In this document: positions 7,657-14,103 of the stretch, piece after piece
How the letters are laid out: every line of letters starts with the position of its first letter
Position numbering within the stretch: the first letter of the stretch is position 1
From: an uncultured Oscillospiraceae bacterium
Lineage (GTDB): Bacteria > Bacillota > Clostridia > Oscillospirales > Oscillospiraceae
Direction: 5' to 3'
Length of the DNA: 15,946 nt
Assembly: GCA_934574095.1 (NCBI GenBank)
Contig: CAKTMW010000045.1
Span: forward strand, 1-15,946
Notes under the pieces: model-generated
The model's database searches: none
What the model saw: only the letters and a program-made list of their open reading frames with translations
Told to the model about the DNA's origin: nothing
Translations under genes and position numbers: made by a program

Positions 7657-8280
7657 ATGAAGGTACTGTCTCTCATGGTGGGTCCCATCATGACCAACTG
7701 CTACATCCTCTGTGACGAGGAGGCCAGGGTCTGCGCCGTTATCGACCCCGGCGACGAGCCGGAGCGCATCGCCGCCATGATCGCCTCCTCCGGCTGCACC
7801 CCCACTATGATCCTGCTGACCCACGGCCACTTTGACCACTGCACCGGCGTGGCGGGCCTGCTGGAAAAATGGCCAGAGCTGCCGGTCTACATTCACTGCG
7901 CCGACGTGACCGACGGCGCAGGCGGCGAGCTGACCTTCCGCCGCCTGGGCGAGAAGAACCAGCGGTACTATCAGGAGGGCGACAGGCTGACGGTGGGCGG
8001 CCTGACCCTGGACGTGCTGGAGACCCCCGGCCACTCTCAGGGTTCCGTGTGTCTGCTGGTGGAGGGCCAGGGCGTGATCTTCGCCGGAGACACGCTGTTC
8101 CGCTGCTCCTGCGGCCGGTGCGACTTCCCCGGCGGCGACTACCGGGCCATGCTGCGATCGCTGGCCCGTCTGGGTCGGCTGGAGGGGCAGTACACCGTCT
8201 ATCCCGGCCACGACTCCGCCACCGACATGGACTATGAGCGGAAGTACAATCCCTATATGAAGCAGGGCATGAACGCATGA
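7657..8280 (+). CDS. Metallo-beta-lactamase-fold hydrolase (glyoxalase II/YcbL-like)
   Basis: 207 residues, a probable zinc-dependent thioester or related hydrolase. Ligands visible: THGHFDH (55-61, giving H56, H58, D60 and H61), PGHSQGS (124-130, H126), FAGDTLF (142-148, D145) and YPGHD (182-186, H185). Together these are the full binuclear metal site. The FRCSCGRCDFPGGD segment (148-161) is typical of the short YcbL-type branch, which lacks the C-terminal substrate domain of true glyoxalase II. The ribosome site AAGGAGGG sits at the end of dtd; the stop overlaps the hemZ start by ATGA. A neighbour of dtd and hemZ in many Clostridia. The physiological substrate is unknown. Confidence 0.9.
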   Translation: MKVLSLMVGPIMTNCYILCDEEARVCAVIDPGDEPERIAAMIASSGCTPTMILLTHGHFDHCTGVAGLLEKWPELPVYIHCADVTDGAGGELTFRRLGEKNQRYYQEGDRLTVGGLTLDVLETPGHSQGSVCLLVEGQGVIFAGDTLFRCSCGRCDFPGGDYRAMLRSLARLGRLEGQYTVYPGHDSATDMDYERKYNPYMKQGMNA

Positions 8281-9770
8281 AGCTGATCTTTACCGGTCAC
8301 AACGACCGTTACGCCATCGAGCAGGACCTGCTGGCCTTCTTCCCCGCGGAGCGTCCGGTGTACGACCCGGACGCGGCGGAGGACAGCTGCGCCTGGGTGA
8401 AGCTCTCCCAAGGGAATACCTACGCCACCGCGACCACCCGCATCCGCTATCAGGGGCGGGAGGGCCGCGGTCTTTCCCGTGTGCGCATCGACCCGGCCCT
8501 GACCCCCTATCAGCAGGAGGGACTGCGGCAGCGGGCGCTGAAAATGAGCTTTTTCAAGGCGGCGGTGGAGATTCTGGGCCGCGTTCCCGCCTGGGGCAGT
8601 CTGACGGGCGTACGGCCCGCCAAGCTGGCGGCCAGATTGCTGGGCAGCGGCATGACGCCCCGGCAGGCGGACCGTGAACTGGAGCGCACCTATCAGGTAT
8701 CCGCGCCCCGCCGTCGCATGTGCATCGAGGCGGCGCAGGCGGGCATCGCCGCCAAGGAGGCGCTGGCCCCCAACGACATCTCCCTCTACATCGGCATTCC
8801 CTTCTGCCCCACACGGTGCGCCTATTGCAGCTTTGTCTCCCAGGCGGTGGAGCGCTCCTTCAAGCTGATGGAGCCGTATCTTCAGGCGCTGGAGCGGGAG
8901 ATCACCCTGGCGGCCCAGATGGTGCAGGACACGGGGCTGCGCATCAAGTCCTTCTACATGGGCGGCGGCACCCCCACCACCCTGTCGGCCAGGCAGATGG
9001 ACCATCTGCTGACCCACCTGAACCGCAGCTTCGATCTCAGCGGCGTGGTGGAGTACTGCATCGAGGCGGGCCGCCCCGACACCATCGACCGGGAGAAATT
9101 GCAGGTGCTTCTCGACCACGGGGCCGACCGCATCAGCGTCAACCCCCAGTCCCTGGACGACAACGTGCTGCGGGCCATCGGCCGCCGGCACTCGGCGGCG
9201 GATATTCTGGCCGCCATGGAGCTGGCCACCTCCATGGGGTTCCCCCACGTGAACATGGACCTGATCGCCGGACTGCCCGCCGACACGCCGGAGGGTTTCC
9301 GGAAGACCCTGGACCAGTGCATCAAGAGCGGGGCGGACAACATCACCGTCCACACGCTGGCGCTGAAAAAAGGCAGCCGCCTGACGCTGGAGGGCAGCCC
9401 CATCCCCTCGGCCGAGGCCGTGGCGGAAATGCTGGACTACGCTGACCCCACCCTGCGCGCCGCCGGGTTCGCCCCCTACTATCTCTATCGCCAGAAGTAC
9501 ATGTCCGGCAGCTTTGAGAACGTGGGCTGGTGCATATCCGGCGCGGAGGGGCTATATAATATCTACATCATGGAGGAGCTCCACAGCATCCTGTCCCTGG
9601 GCGCGGGCGGCTCCACCAAAATGGTGGATATCCGCCGGGATGACCGCATCGACCGGGTCTTCCACCCCAAGTACCCCACCGAGTACATCCAGCGGCAGGA
9701 CCAGGTGGCGGCGGACCTGGAAAAGTTCGCCACCTTCCACCGGGAGATGCTGGGAAATCTGGGGAAGTAA
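8277..9770 (+). CDS. hemZ: HemZ-type radical SAM protein (annotated coproporphyrinogen dehydrogenase)
   Basis: 497 residues. A long N-terminal domain (about 1-165), characteristic of HemZ rather than HemN or HemW, precedes a radical SAM core. Its iron-sulfur motif CPTRCAYC (177-184) gives C177, C181 and C184; the SAM-contact motif YMGGGTPTTL is at 227-236. The C-terminal half shows HemN/HemW-type blocks, RISVNPQSLDD then VNMDLIAGLP. The fourth Cys of bona fide HemN (CxxxCxxCxC) is absent: S185-F186 follow C184. Coproporphyrinogen oxidation is therefore the family name rather than a demonstrated activity. It is translationally coupled to the preceding hydrolase and has no good ribosome site of its own. 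Confidence 0.88.
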   Translation: MKLIFTGHNDRYAIEQDLLAFFPAERPVYDPDAAEDSCAWVKLSQGNTYATATTRIRYQGREGRGLSRVRIDPALTPYQQEGLRQRALKMSFFKAAVEILGRVPAWGSLTGVRPAKLAARLLGSGMTPRQADRELERTYQVSAPRRRMCIEAAQAGIAAKEALAPNDISLYIGIPFCPTRCAYCSFVSQAVERSFKLMEPYLQALEREITLAAQMVQDTGLRIKSFYMGGGTPTTLSARQMDHLLTHLNRSFDLSGVVEYCIEAGRPDTIDREKLQVLLDHGADRISVNPQSLDDNVLRAIGRRHSAADILAAMELATSMGFPHVNMDLIAGLPADTPEGFRKTLDQCIKSGADNITVHTLALKKGSRLTLEGSPIPSAEAVAEMLDYADPTLRAAGFAPYYLYRQKYMSGSFENVGWCISGAEGLYNIYIMEELHSILSLGAGGSTKMVDIRRDDRIDRVFHPKYPTEYIQRQDQVAADLEKFATFHREMLGNLGK

Positions 9771-10012
9771 GGCAAATAACCCCCGGATAAATGACCGTAG
9801 GGGCCGCTGGATACGGTAAACGGTGCGTAGGGGAGGGGTTCTACCCCTCCCGCTCGGTTTACGATGGCATTTCCGTGAAACGGTGGGCGGGGTAGAACCC
9901 CGCCCCTACGAAAAGGTACGAAAACCCATTGTGGGGGCCGATGCCCGCGCAGTGGAGCGAAGCGGAACGAGTACCCTTGGGGTGCATCGGCCCGCATAAG
10001 GAAAGCAAAACC
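9771..10012. repeat. Intergenic block of GTAGGG hairpins and one long stem-loop
   Basis: Contains a truncated GTAGGGGCC head (9797), the motif CGGTAAAC (9814-9821), a unit at 9827-9852 (+) with stem GGGAGGGG/CCCCTCCC, and a unit at 9885-9907 (-) with stem GGGCGGGG/CCCCGCCC. After these, GGGCCGATGC (9935-9944) pairs with GCATCGGCCC (9984-9993) across a 39-nt loop. No ORF with a ribosome site is present, and I see no standard terminator for hemZ. Confidence 0.7.
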
Positions 10013-10281
10013 CTGTCGTTCCGAGCCAGTGCGCACACTGGCGTGGGGAGCGATCCGAGCGCTGCCAGTGGCAGATGAAGCGAGTGGCAGCGGCCAAAAT
10101 TTCGGCGGCTTTGATGCCGCTGCGAAATTTTGGGCACCGTAACAGGGAATCCGTTCCCTCGTAGTACGGTGAAAATCAAGATGGATGCTACGGCAGCATA
10201 GCTGCCGAGATCGACACTAAAAATATGCCACCGGCATATTTTCTTAACGTGTCGACATCGGTCACTGGCTCGGAATGACAG
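10013..10281. mobile_element. 269-bp element with 19-bp inverted ends and nested hairpins (MITE-like)
   Basis: CTGTCGTTCCGAGCCAGTG (10013-10031) is inverted as CACTGGCTCGGAATGACAG (10263-10281), 18 of 19 matching. Internal stems: GCCAGTG/CACTGGC (10025-10031/10036-10042), GCTGCCA/TGGCAGC (10061-10067/10085-10091), CCAAAATTTCG/CGAAATTTTGG (10094-10104/10123-10133), CACCGTA/TACGGTG (10135-10141/10165-10171) enclosing GGGAA/TTCCC, CGGCAGC/GCTGCCG (10191-10197/10201-10207), and TCGACAC/GTGTCGA (10211-10217/10249-10255) enclosing AAAATATGCC/GGCATATTTT. No coding sequence and no obvious target-site duplication. The inverted ends are seen; mobility is inferred. Confidence 0.55.
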
Positions 10282-10288
10282 TTTCTTA

Positions 10289-10319
10289 TCCGGCGGGGCG
10301 TCGAGGACGCCGCCCCCTA
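10289..10319 (-). repeat. GTAGGG hairpin repeat upstream of the flippase gene
   Basis: Read on the minus strand it begins GTAGGGGGCGGCGTC and folds back through GACGCC with a CTC loop. It lies 8 bp after the 269-bp element and about 50 bp before the flippase start. Confidence 0.65.
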
Positions 10320-10367
10320 CCAATATTTGCGCATATCAAATCCTACTCAAAGCAAGGAGGTGGCGGA

Positions 10368-11945
10368 TTGCAGCGCAGACAGAGTTTTTTGAGCGGCGCG
10401 GCCATTCTGGCCGGGGCTGTGGCCGTCACCAAGGTGCTGGGGGCGCTGTATAAGATACCCCTGGGCAACCTGCTGGACAGCCGGGGCATGGCCCACTTCT
10501 ACGCCGCCTACAACGTCTATAACCTGCTGCTGATGCTGTCCACGGCGGGACTGCCGCTGGCCGCCTCCCGGCTGGTGGCCCGTGCGGAGGCCTTGGGCCG
10601 TTACGGCCAGGCCCGGCGGGTGTTCCGCTGTGCGCTGGCGCTGCTGGGCGGGCTGGGACTGCTGTTCTCGGCGGTCATGTTCTGCCTGCCCCAGACCATG
10701 GCGTCCCTGCTTCACGACCCGCTGGCGGCGGAGGCCATCCGGGTATTGGCTCCGTCGGTGCTGTGCGTGTGTCTCACCTCCGCCATCCGGGGCTATACCC
10801 AGGGGCTGGGGAACATGACCCCCACCGCCGTCAGCCAGATCATCGAATCCGCCTGCAAACTGCTGGTGGGGCTGGGACTGTGCGCCTTTCTGCTGCGCCA
10901 TGGCGCGGCCCCGGAGACCGGCGCCGCTGGAGCCATCGCGGGCGTCACCTGCGGCACGGCGCTGGGATTGCTGTTCCTGCTGTGGGCGCTGCACCGCTGT
11001 CCCAGAGAGAGCGGCGGGCCGCTGGAGCCGGTGGGGGAGACCCTGCGCCAGCTCTTGCGGATCGGCGTCCCCATCACCGTGGCGGGCGGGGCCATGAGCC
11101 TGATGACCCTGCTGGACCAGTCCCTGGTGCTGGGCACTTTGCAGACCAGGCTGGGCTATTCCGCCGAGGCCGCCGCGGAGCTGTACGGCCAGTACACCTT
11201 CGGCATGACGCTGTTCGTGCTGCCGCCCTCCTTTATCTATCCTCTGACGGTGTCCCTGATCCCCGCCATCACCCAGGCCCGGACCCGGCATGACGAGGGC
11301 GCCGCCGCGTCCCTGACCGCTTCGGCGCTGCGGATGACGGCGCTGTTGGCCCTGCCCATGGGGGCGGGTCTCAGCGTACTGGCGGGCCCCATCCTGCGCC
11401 TGCTCTACCCCGCCGTGCCGGAGACGGCCCAGGCCGCCGCCTATCACCTGACGGTGCTGGGCGCCGCCAGCATCTTCGTGTGCCTGATGGTGGCCACCAA
11501 CGGCATTTTACAGGCCAACGGCCGGGAGAATATCCCCATCTGGACGCTGCTGGCGGGCGGCGCGCTGAAGATCGTCACCAACTACCTGATGGTGGGCAAT
11601 CCGGACATGGGCATTCGCGGCGCGCCGGTAGGCACGCTGTACAGCTACGCCCTGATCGTGGTGCTGAACCTGCTGGCCGTATACCGGTGCCTGAAGGGCC
11701 GGGTGGATCTCTTCCGCTGCCTGTGGCGTCCCGTGCTGTGTACGGCGGTGATGGCCCTGGCGGCCCGGTCCTGCTATGCCCTGCTGGCGGCCCGCGTTTC
11801 CCAGAATCTGGCAGTCCTGCTGGCCATCGCGGCGGCAGCGGCGGTCTACGCCATTCTGGCGCTGGCCCTGGGCGTGGTGACGGCAGAGGACCTGCGCCGC
11901 CTGCCAAAGGGGGAAAAATGGGCCCAGAGACTCCATCTTCGGTGA
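10368..11945 (+). CDS. SpoVB/YabM-like polysaccharide flippase (MOP superfamily)
   Basis: A 525-residue polytopic inner-membrane protein of the MOP/MATE-like polysaccharide transporter group, related to B. subtilis SpoVB and YabM. Such proteins move lipid-linked envelope precursors. I chose TTG at 10368 because AAGGAGG ends 7 nt before it and the protein then opens as QRRQSFLSGAAILAGAVAVT, the usual family start; the frame extends to 10275 only through repeat sequence. Conserved parts are KVLGALYKIPLGNLL (about 22-36), AAYNVYNLLLMLSTAGLPLA (about 46-65), SAIRGYTQGLGNMTPTAVSQ (about 142-161) and IESACKLL. About 14 hydrophobic segments are spaced along its length. Its position before hup, rqcP and yabP matches yabM before yabN-yabO-yabP in Bacillus. 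Whether it serves sporulation or growth cannot be told. Confidence 0.9.
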   Translation: MQRRQSFLSGAAILAGAVAVTKVLGALYKIPLGNLLDSRGMAHFYAAYNVYNLLLMLSTAGLPLAASRLVARAEALGRYGQARRVFRCALALLGGLGLLFSAVMFCLPQTMASLLHDPLAAEAIRVLAPSVLCVCLTSAIRGYTQGLGNMTPTAVSQIIESACKLLVGLGLCAFLLRHGAAPETGAAGAIAGVTCGTALGLLFLLWALHRCPRESGGPLEPVGETLRQLLRIGVPITVAGGAMSLMTLLDQSLVLGTLQTRLGYSAEAAAELYGQYTFGMTLFVLPPSFIYPLTVSLIPAITQARTRHDEGAAASLTASALRMTALLALPMGAGLSVLAGPILRLLYPAVPETAQAAAYHLTVLGAASIFVCLMVATNGILQANGRENIPIWTLLAGGALKIVTNYLMVGNPDMGIRGAPVGTLYSYALIVVLNLLAVYRCLKGRVDLFRCLWRPVLCTAVMALAARSCYALLAARVSQNLAVLLAIAAAAAVYAILALALGVVTAEDLRRLPKGEKWAQRLHLR

Positions 11946-11973
11946 TTTTTTTGCCCTTTCTGTGGAAAAGGGG

Positions 11974-12002
11974 TTGCAATGAAGCGCCAAATATGGTAAA
12001 TT
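11974..12002 (+). promoter_or_regulatory. Promoter of the HU gene
   Basis: TTGCAA (11974-11979) and TAAATT (11997-12002) are separated by 17 bp. The leader would be about 100 nt and AT-rich, ending in AGGAGG at 12092-12097, 8 nt before the start. The -10 is only a partial match. Confidence 0.45.
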
Positions 12003-12105
12003 TCTATTGCCCTTTTCTTTGGGCAGCCGTTGGTTCTTAATGCGATACGCTTCGTTTTAGGATTAGTATCTTTCACCAATGAAAAAATTTTAGGAGGAAA
12101 TACCC

Positions 12106-12378
12106 ATGAATAAAACCGAACTCATCAATGCCGTCGCCGAGAAGGCCGGTCTGTCCAAGAAGAACGCCGAGGCCGCTGTCAACGCCACCCTGGCCGCCGT
12201 CACCGAGAGCCTGAAGGCCGAGGAGAAGGTGCAGCTGGTTGGCTTCGGCTCCTTTGAGGTGAAGCACCGCGCCGAGCGCACCGGTCTGAATCCCCGCACC
12301 GGCAAGCCCGTGACCATCGCCGCCGCCAAGGTCCCCACCTTCAAGGCCGGCAAGGCGCTGAAGGACGCCATTAAATAA
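12106..12378 (+). CDS. hup: DNA-binding protein HU
   Basis: Histone-like nucleoid protein, 90 residues, the exact usual length; homodimer that bends DNA. The N-terminal [20 protein letters not shown] helix pair, GFGSFEV (46-52), and the beta-arm with R58-T59-G60, N62-P63 (the intercalating Pro) and GKPVTI (66-71) are all present. Strong AGGAGG ribosome site. Codon choice is strongly biased to AAG, GCC and GAG, consistent with high expression. It sits between the flippase and rqcP, a place occupied by yabN (MazG) in Bacillus. Its 3' side carries an unusual chain of hairpins up to the terminator at 12546-12577. Confidence 0.97.
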   Translation: MNKTELINAVAEKAGLSKKNAEAAVNATLAAVTESLKAEEKVQLVGFGSFEVKHRAERTGLNPRTGKPVTIAAAKVPTFKAGKALKDAIK

Positions 12379-12380
12379 TC

Positions 12381-12535
12381 TGGCACAAAATCTGCGATTT
12401 TGTTGCCAAAAAGCTTGCACCCCGCTGCGCGCCTTTGGCACTGGCGGGGCGAGCTGTATTTTTCGCCACGCACATGTCGCGGCGAAAAATGATTGCAATG
12501 CTTCGCGCCTGCGGGCGCGAACTCTGCGAGGCAAT
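12381..12535 (+). repeat. Four end-to-end hairpins in the HU 3' region
   Basis: H1: TGGCA-CAAAATC (12381-12392) with GATTTTG-t-TGCCA (12396-12408). H2: AGCTTGCACCCCGC (12412-12425) with GCGGGGCGAGCT (12444-12455), 12 pairs including one G-T, with one bulged A. H3: ATTTTTCGCC (12458-12467) with GGCGAAAAAT (12481-12490). H4: ATTGC (12492-12496) with GCAAT (12531-12535), enclosing TTCGCGCC/GGCGCGAA (12502-12509/12514-12521). Only 1-3 nt separate successive hairpins, so coaxial stacking is possible. It may be a 3' UTR structure, a small RNA processed from the HU mRNA, or a repeat element. Confidence 0.55.
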
Positions 12536-12545
12536 TGTTTGTGAT

Positions 12546-12577
12546 AAAAGAAAAGCGGCGAAGCCGCTTTTCTTTTT
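12546..12577 (+). terminator. Terminator after HU
   Basis: A perfect 14-bp stem: AAAAGAAAAGCGGC (12546-12559) with GCCGCTTTTCTTTT (12563-12576) around a GAA loop. The T-rich side forms the tail. It lies 20 bp before the rqcP start, so rqcP expression needs read-through or a promoter within the preceding hairpin region. Confidence 0.85.
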
Positions 12578-12596
12578 ACCCCAGGGAGGACACACC

Positions 12597-12842
12597 ATGA
12601 GACTGGACAAATACCTGAAGGTCAGCCGCCTCATCAAGCGGCGCACCGTGGCCAACGAGGCATGCGACAACGAGCGCGTCACCGTCAACGGACGGGTGGC
12701 CCGTGCCTCCTACGATGTGAAGGTGGGCGACGTCATCACCATCCGCTTCGGCCAGAAGGCCCTGTCGGTGGAGGTGCTGTCGGTGGCCGACAACGTGGGC
12801 AAGGCCGACGCCGCCGCCATGTACCGGGAGACCTCGTTATAA
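12597..12842 (+). CDS. rqcP: S4-domain ribosome quality control protein RqcP (YabO)
   Basis: 81 residues consisting of one S4 RNA-binding domain, [20 protein letters not shown] (1-20), followed by [19 protein letters not shown] and [15 protein letters not shown]. This is very close to B. subtilis YabO/RqcP, which binds the obstructed 50S subunit with RqcH and promotes C-terminal alanine tailing of stalled chains. The start at 12597 has GGGAGGA at 12584-12590; the frame is open upstream into the terminator region, which is not protein-like. The identity is also supported by its neighbours yabP, yabQ and divIC, as in Bacillus. Confidence 0.94.
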   Translation: MRLDKYLKVSRLIKRRTVANEACDNERVTVNGRVARASYDVKVGDVITIRFGQKALSVEVLSVADNVGKADAAAMYRETSL

Positions 12843-12865
12843 TTTTTCCCGCCCTCTCATATAAT
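12836..12865 (+). promoter_or_regulatory. Possible sigma-E-type sporulation promoter of yabP
   Basis: GTTATAAT (12836-12843) and CATATAAT (12858-12865) are separated by 14 bp. They resemble the Bacillus sigma-E elements as I recall them (about GTCATATT and CATACAAT), with 6 of 8 and 7 of 8 bases matching. It overlaps the rqcP stop. yabP and yabQ are mother-cell sporulation genes in Bacillus, so the location fits. The same TATAAT could also serve sigma-A, but no TTGACA-like box is at the right distance. Confidence 0.5.
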
Positions 12866-12897
12866 GCGGTAACGCTTTGTATGGGAGGGTGTTTTCT

Positions 12898-13188
12898 TTG
12901 GCATATGATCGGATCGACGGCAGCGGCGGCGCCATGTACCACCGCCTGACCCTGGAGGGCCGGGAGAAGCTGACGGTCTCCGGCGTGGAGGATGTGGAGC
13001 GGTTTGACGAGAGCTGCATCGTCATGTCTACCTGCGCCGGAACGCTGGTGGTCACCGGCGAGGGGCTGCATATCGGTAAGCTGAGCCTGGACGGCGGCGA
13101 GCTCCACGTGGACGGCCGCATTGACGGCGTCAATTATGAGGAGGAGCAGCCCAGCCGGGGCGGTCTGTTCAGCCGCCTGTTCGCCTGA
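12898..13188 (+). CDS. yabP: Sporulation protein YabP
   Basis: 96 residues, close to the 100 of B. subtilis YabP, a spore-coat/cortex assembly protein of the mother cell. TTG at 12898 is chosen because GGGAGG lies 9 nt upstream; the next ATG, at 12933, would cut off the start of the domain and lacks a ribosome site. The family pattern is clear: HRLTLEGREKLTVSGVEDVE, FDESCIVMSTCAGTLVVTGE, then LHIGKLSLDGGELHVDGRID, followed by GVNYEEE. All of it is short beta-strands. The stop overlaps the yabQ ATG by one base (TGATG), implying coupled translation. Confidence 0.93.
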   Translation: MAYDRIDGSGGAMYHRLTLEGREKLTVSGVEDVERFDESCIVMSTCAGTLVVTGEGLHIGKLSLDGGELHVDGRIDGVNYEEEQPSRGGLFSRLFA

Positions 13189-13979
13189 TGGAAAACTATG
13201 TGGCGGCGCAGCTGCAGCAGCTGAGCGCGGCGGCTGCCCTGGGGGCAGCGGGCGGCCTGATCTACGACGTGCTGCGGGCGGCCCGGCTGCTGGACCGCCG
13301 GGACCGGCGGCTGACCCACATACTGGACGCGCTGTTCGCGGCGCTTTTGGGCAGCGGTATGCTGTGGCTGGCGCTGGTGGTGGGCGGCGGCGAGCTGCGG
13401 CTCTATATGGTGACAGGCATGCTGCTGGGGGCGGTGCTGTGGTTCTGCCTGCCCTCGCCGCTGCTGCGGCCCGTGTGGGATATGTGGGCCGCGGACCTGC
13501 GGGAGACGGGGCGGCTGCTGTGGCTGCCCTTTGCCCTTGTGGGGCGGCTGGCAAAAAAATGGGCCGCCGCTGTCAAAAAGGGCTTTTCTTTTTGCCGCAA
13601 GTGCGTTACAATGAGGGTGGAAGGGTGGCGGCGCTCGCCGTCACGACCCGCAGCGCACCGGAAAGGAGGCAGGGCCATGGCCAAAGAGTCCACACGCAAA
13701 AAACCGAAGAAGCGCTCCAGTCCCATACTGTTGCTGGTGATCGCCTTGCTGCTGGTGGTGCTGGGCGTACAGATCGTCAAGGTCTACGGCCAGCTGAAAA
13801 CCGCCCAGACGGAGGAGGCGGCCCTGTCTCAGCAGCTGAAGCAGCAGCAGCAGGAGAACGACGCCCTGCGCTCGGACCTGGAAAAGAAAAATGACGAGAG
13901 CTTCATCAAGGCGCTGGCCCGCGACCTGCTGGGCCTGGCCGAAGAGGGCGAGCGGATCTTCTACGATGTGAATGACTGA
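13188..13979 (+). CDS. yabQ: YabQ spore cortex protein in one open frame with DivIC
   Basis: The frame starting at the TGATG overlap with yabP runs 263 codons without a stop. Residues 1 to about 130 are YabQ-like: LIYDVLRAARLLDRRDRRLTH (key YDxLRAxR), then hydrophobic segments near 45-66, 72-90 and 110-120, and a basic AKKWAAAVKK end. Residues 164-263 are a complete DivIC/FtsB-type protein. The bridge, about 131-163 (FSFCRKCVTMRVEGWRRSPS and on), has a composition unlike either neighbour and contains an excellent ribosome site (AAAGGAGG, 13662-13669). So YabQ either reads through into DivIC as a natural fusion, or has lost its stop codon, or ends earlier by slippage at the A7 run (13553-13559) or through a sequence error there. 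YabQ is needed for spore cortex formation in Bacillus. Confidence 0.8.
   Translation: MENYVAAQLQQLSAAAALGAAGGLIYDVLRAARLLDRRDRRLTHILDALFAALLGSGMLWLALVVGGGELRLYMVTGMLLGAVLWFCLPSPLLRPVWDMWAADLRETGRLLWLPFALVGRLAKKWAAAVKKGFSFCRKCVTMRVEGWRRSPSRPAAHRKGGRAMAKESTRKKPKKRSSPILLLVIALLLVVLGVQIVKVYGQLKTAQTEEAALSQQLKQQQQENDALRSDLEKKNDESFIKALARDLLGLAEEGERIFYDVND
13677..13979 (+). CDS. divIC: Septum formation initiator DivIC/FtsB family
   Basis: A 100-residue bitopic membrane protein of the divisome. The ATG at 13677 has AAAGGAGG 7 nt upstream, so it is probably made on its own as well as, or instead of, the YabQ fusion. A basic N-terminus (KKPKKR), one membrane segment (about 17-34, SPILLLVIALLLVVLGVQ), a coiled coil rich in Q, E and L (about 38-75), and the family C-terminal motif ARDLLGLAEEGERIFYDV (81-98). 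DivIC/FtsB pairs with FtsL to activate septal peptidoglycan synthesis. Following yabP and yabQ is the Bacillus gene order. It is followed at once by a strong terminator. Confidence 0.92.
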   Translation: MAKESTRKKPKKRSSPILLLVIALLLVVLGVQIVKVYGQLKTAQTEEAALSQQLKQQQQENDALRSDLEKKNDESFIKALARDLLGLAEEGERIFYDVND

Positions 13980-13981
13980 GT

Positions 13982-14009
13982 AAAAAAGACGGCCTGGGCC
14001 GTCTTTTTT
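13982..14009 (+). terminator. Terminator after divIC
   Basis: AAAAAAGACGGC (13982-13993) pairs with GCCGTCTTTTTT (13998-14009) around CTGG; it begins 2 nt after the stop codon. Confidence 0.92.
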
Positions 14010-14041
14010 CGTGCCAATATGCGATGTAACGGGGAGGCAGG

Positions 14042-14090
14042 CCCTTGGCTCTCTCTTTGGGAGAGCTGTCACCGCAGGTGACTGAGAGGG
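14042..14090 (+). repeat. CCCTTGGC-headed double-hairpin repeat
   Basis: CCCTTGGC, then GCTCTC/GAGAGC (14048-14053/14061-14066), a CTG-type spacer, GTCACC/GGTGAC (14068-14073/14077-14082) and an ACTGAGAGGG end. The layout matches the units at 6924-6975 and, inverted, the right half of the 6911-7085 element, with different stem sequences. Confidence 0.6.
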
Positions 14091-14103
14091 ACCGTCTTTT
14101 TTT

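Noticed and set aside
13584..13612. Possible divIC promoter with TACAAT at 13607-13612
   Set aside because: The -10 is good, but the hexamer 17 bp upstream is TTTTCT and nothing else fits. It cannot be supported over simple co-transcription with yabQ.
13121..13894. 257-codon frame overlapping yabQ and divIC
   Set aside because: An out-of-frame shadow with a Gly/Ala/Arg-rich translation; the yabQ and divIC frames carry the conserved motifs.
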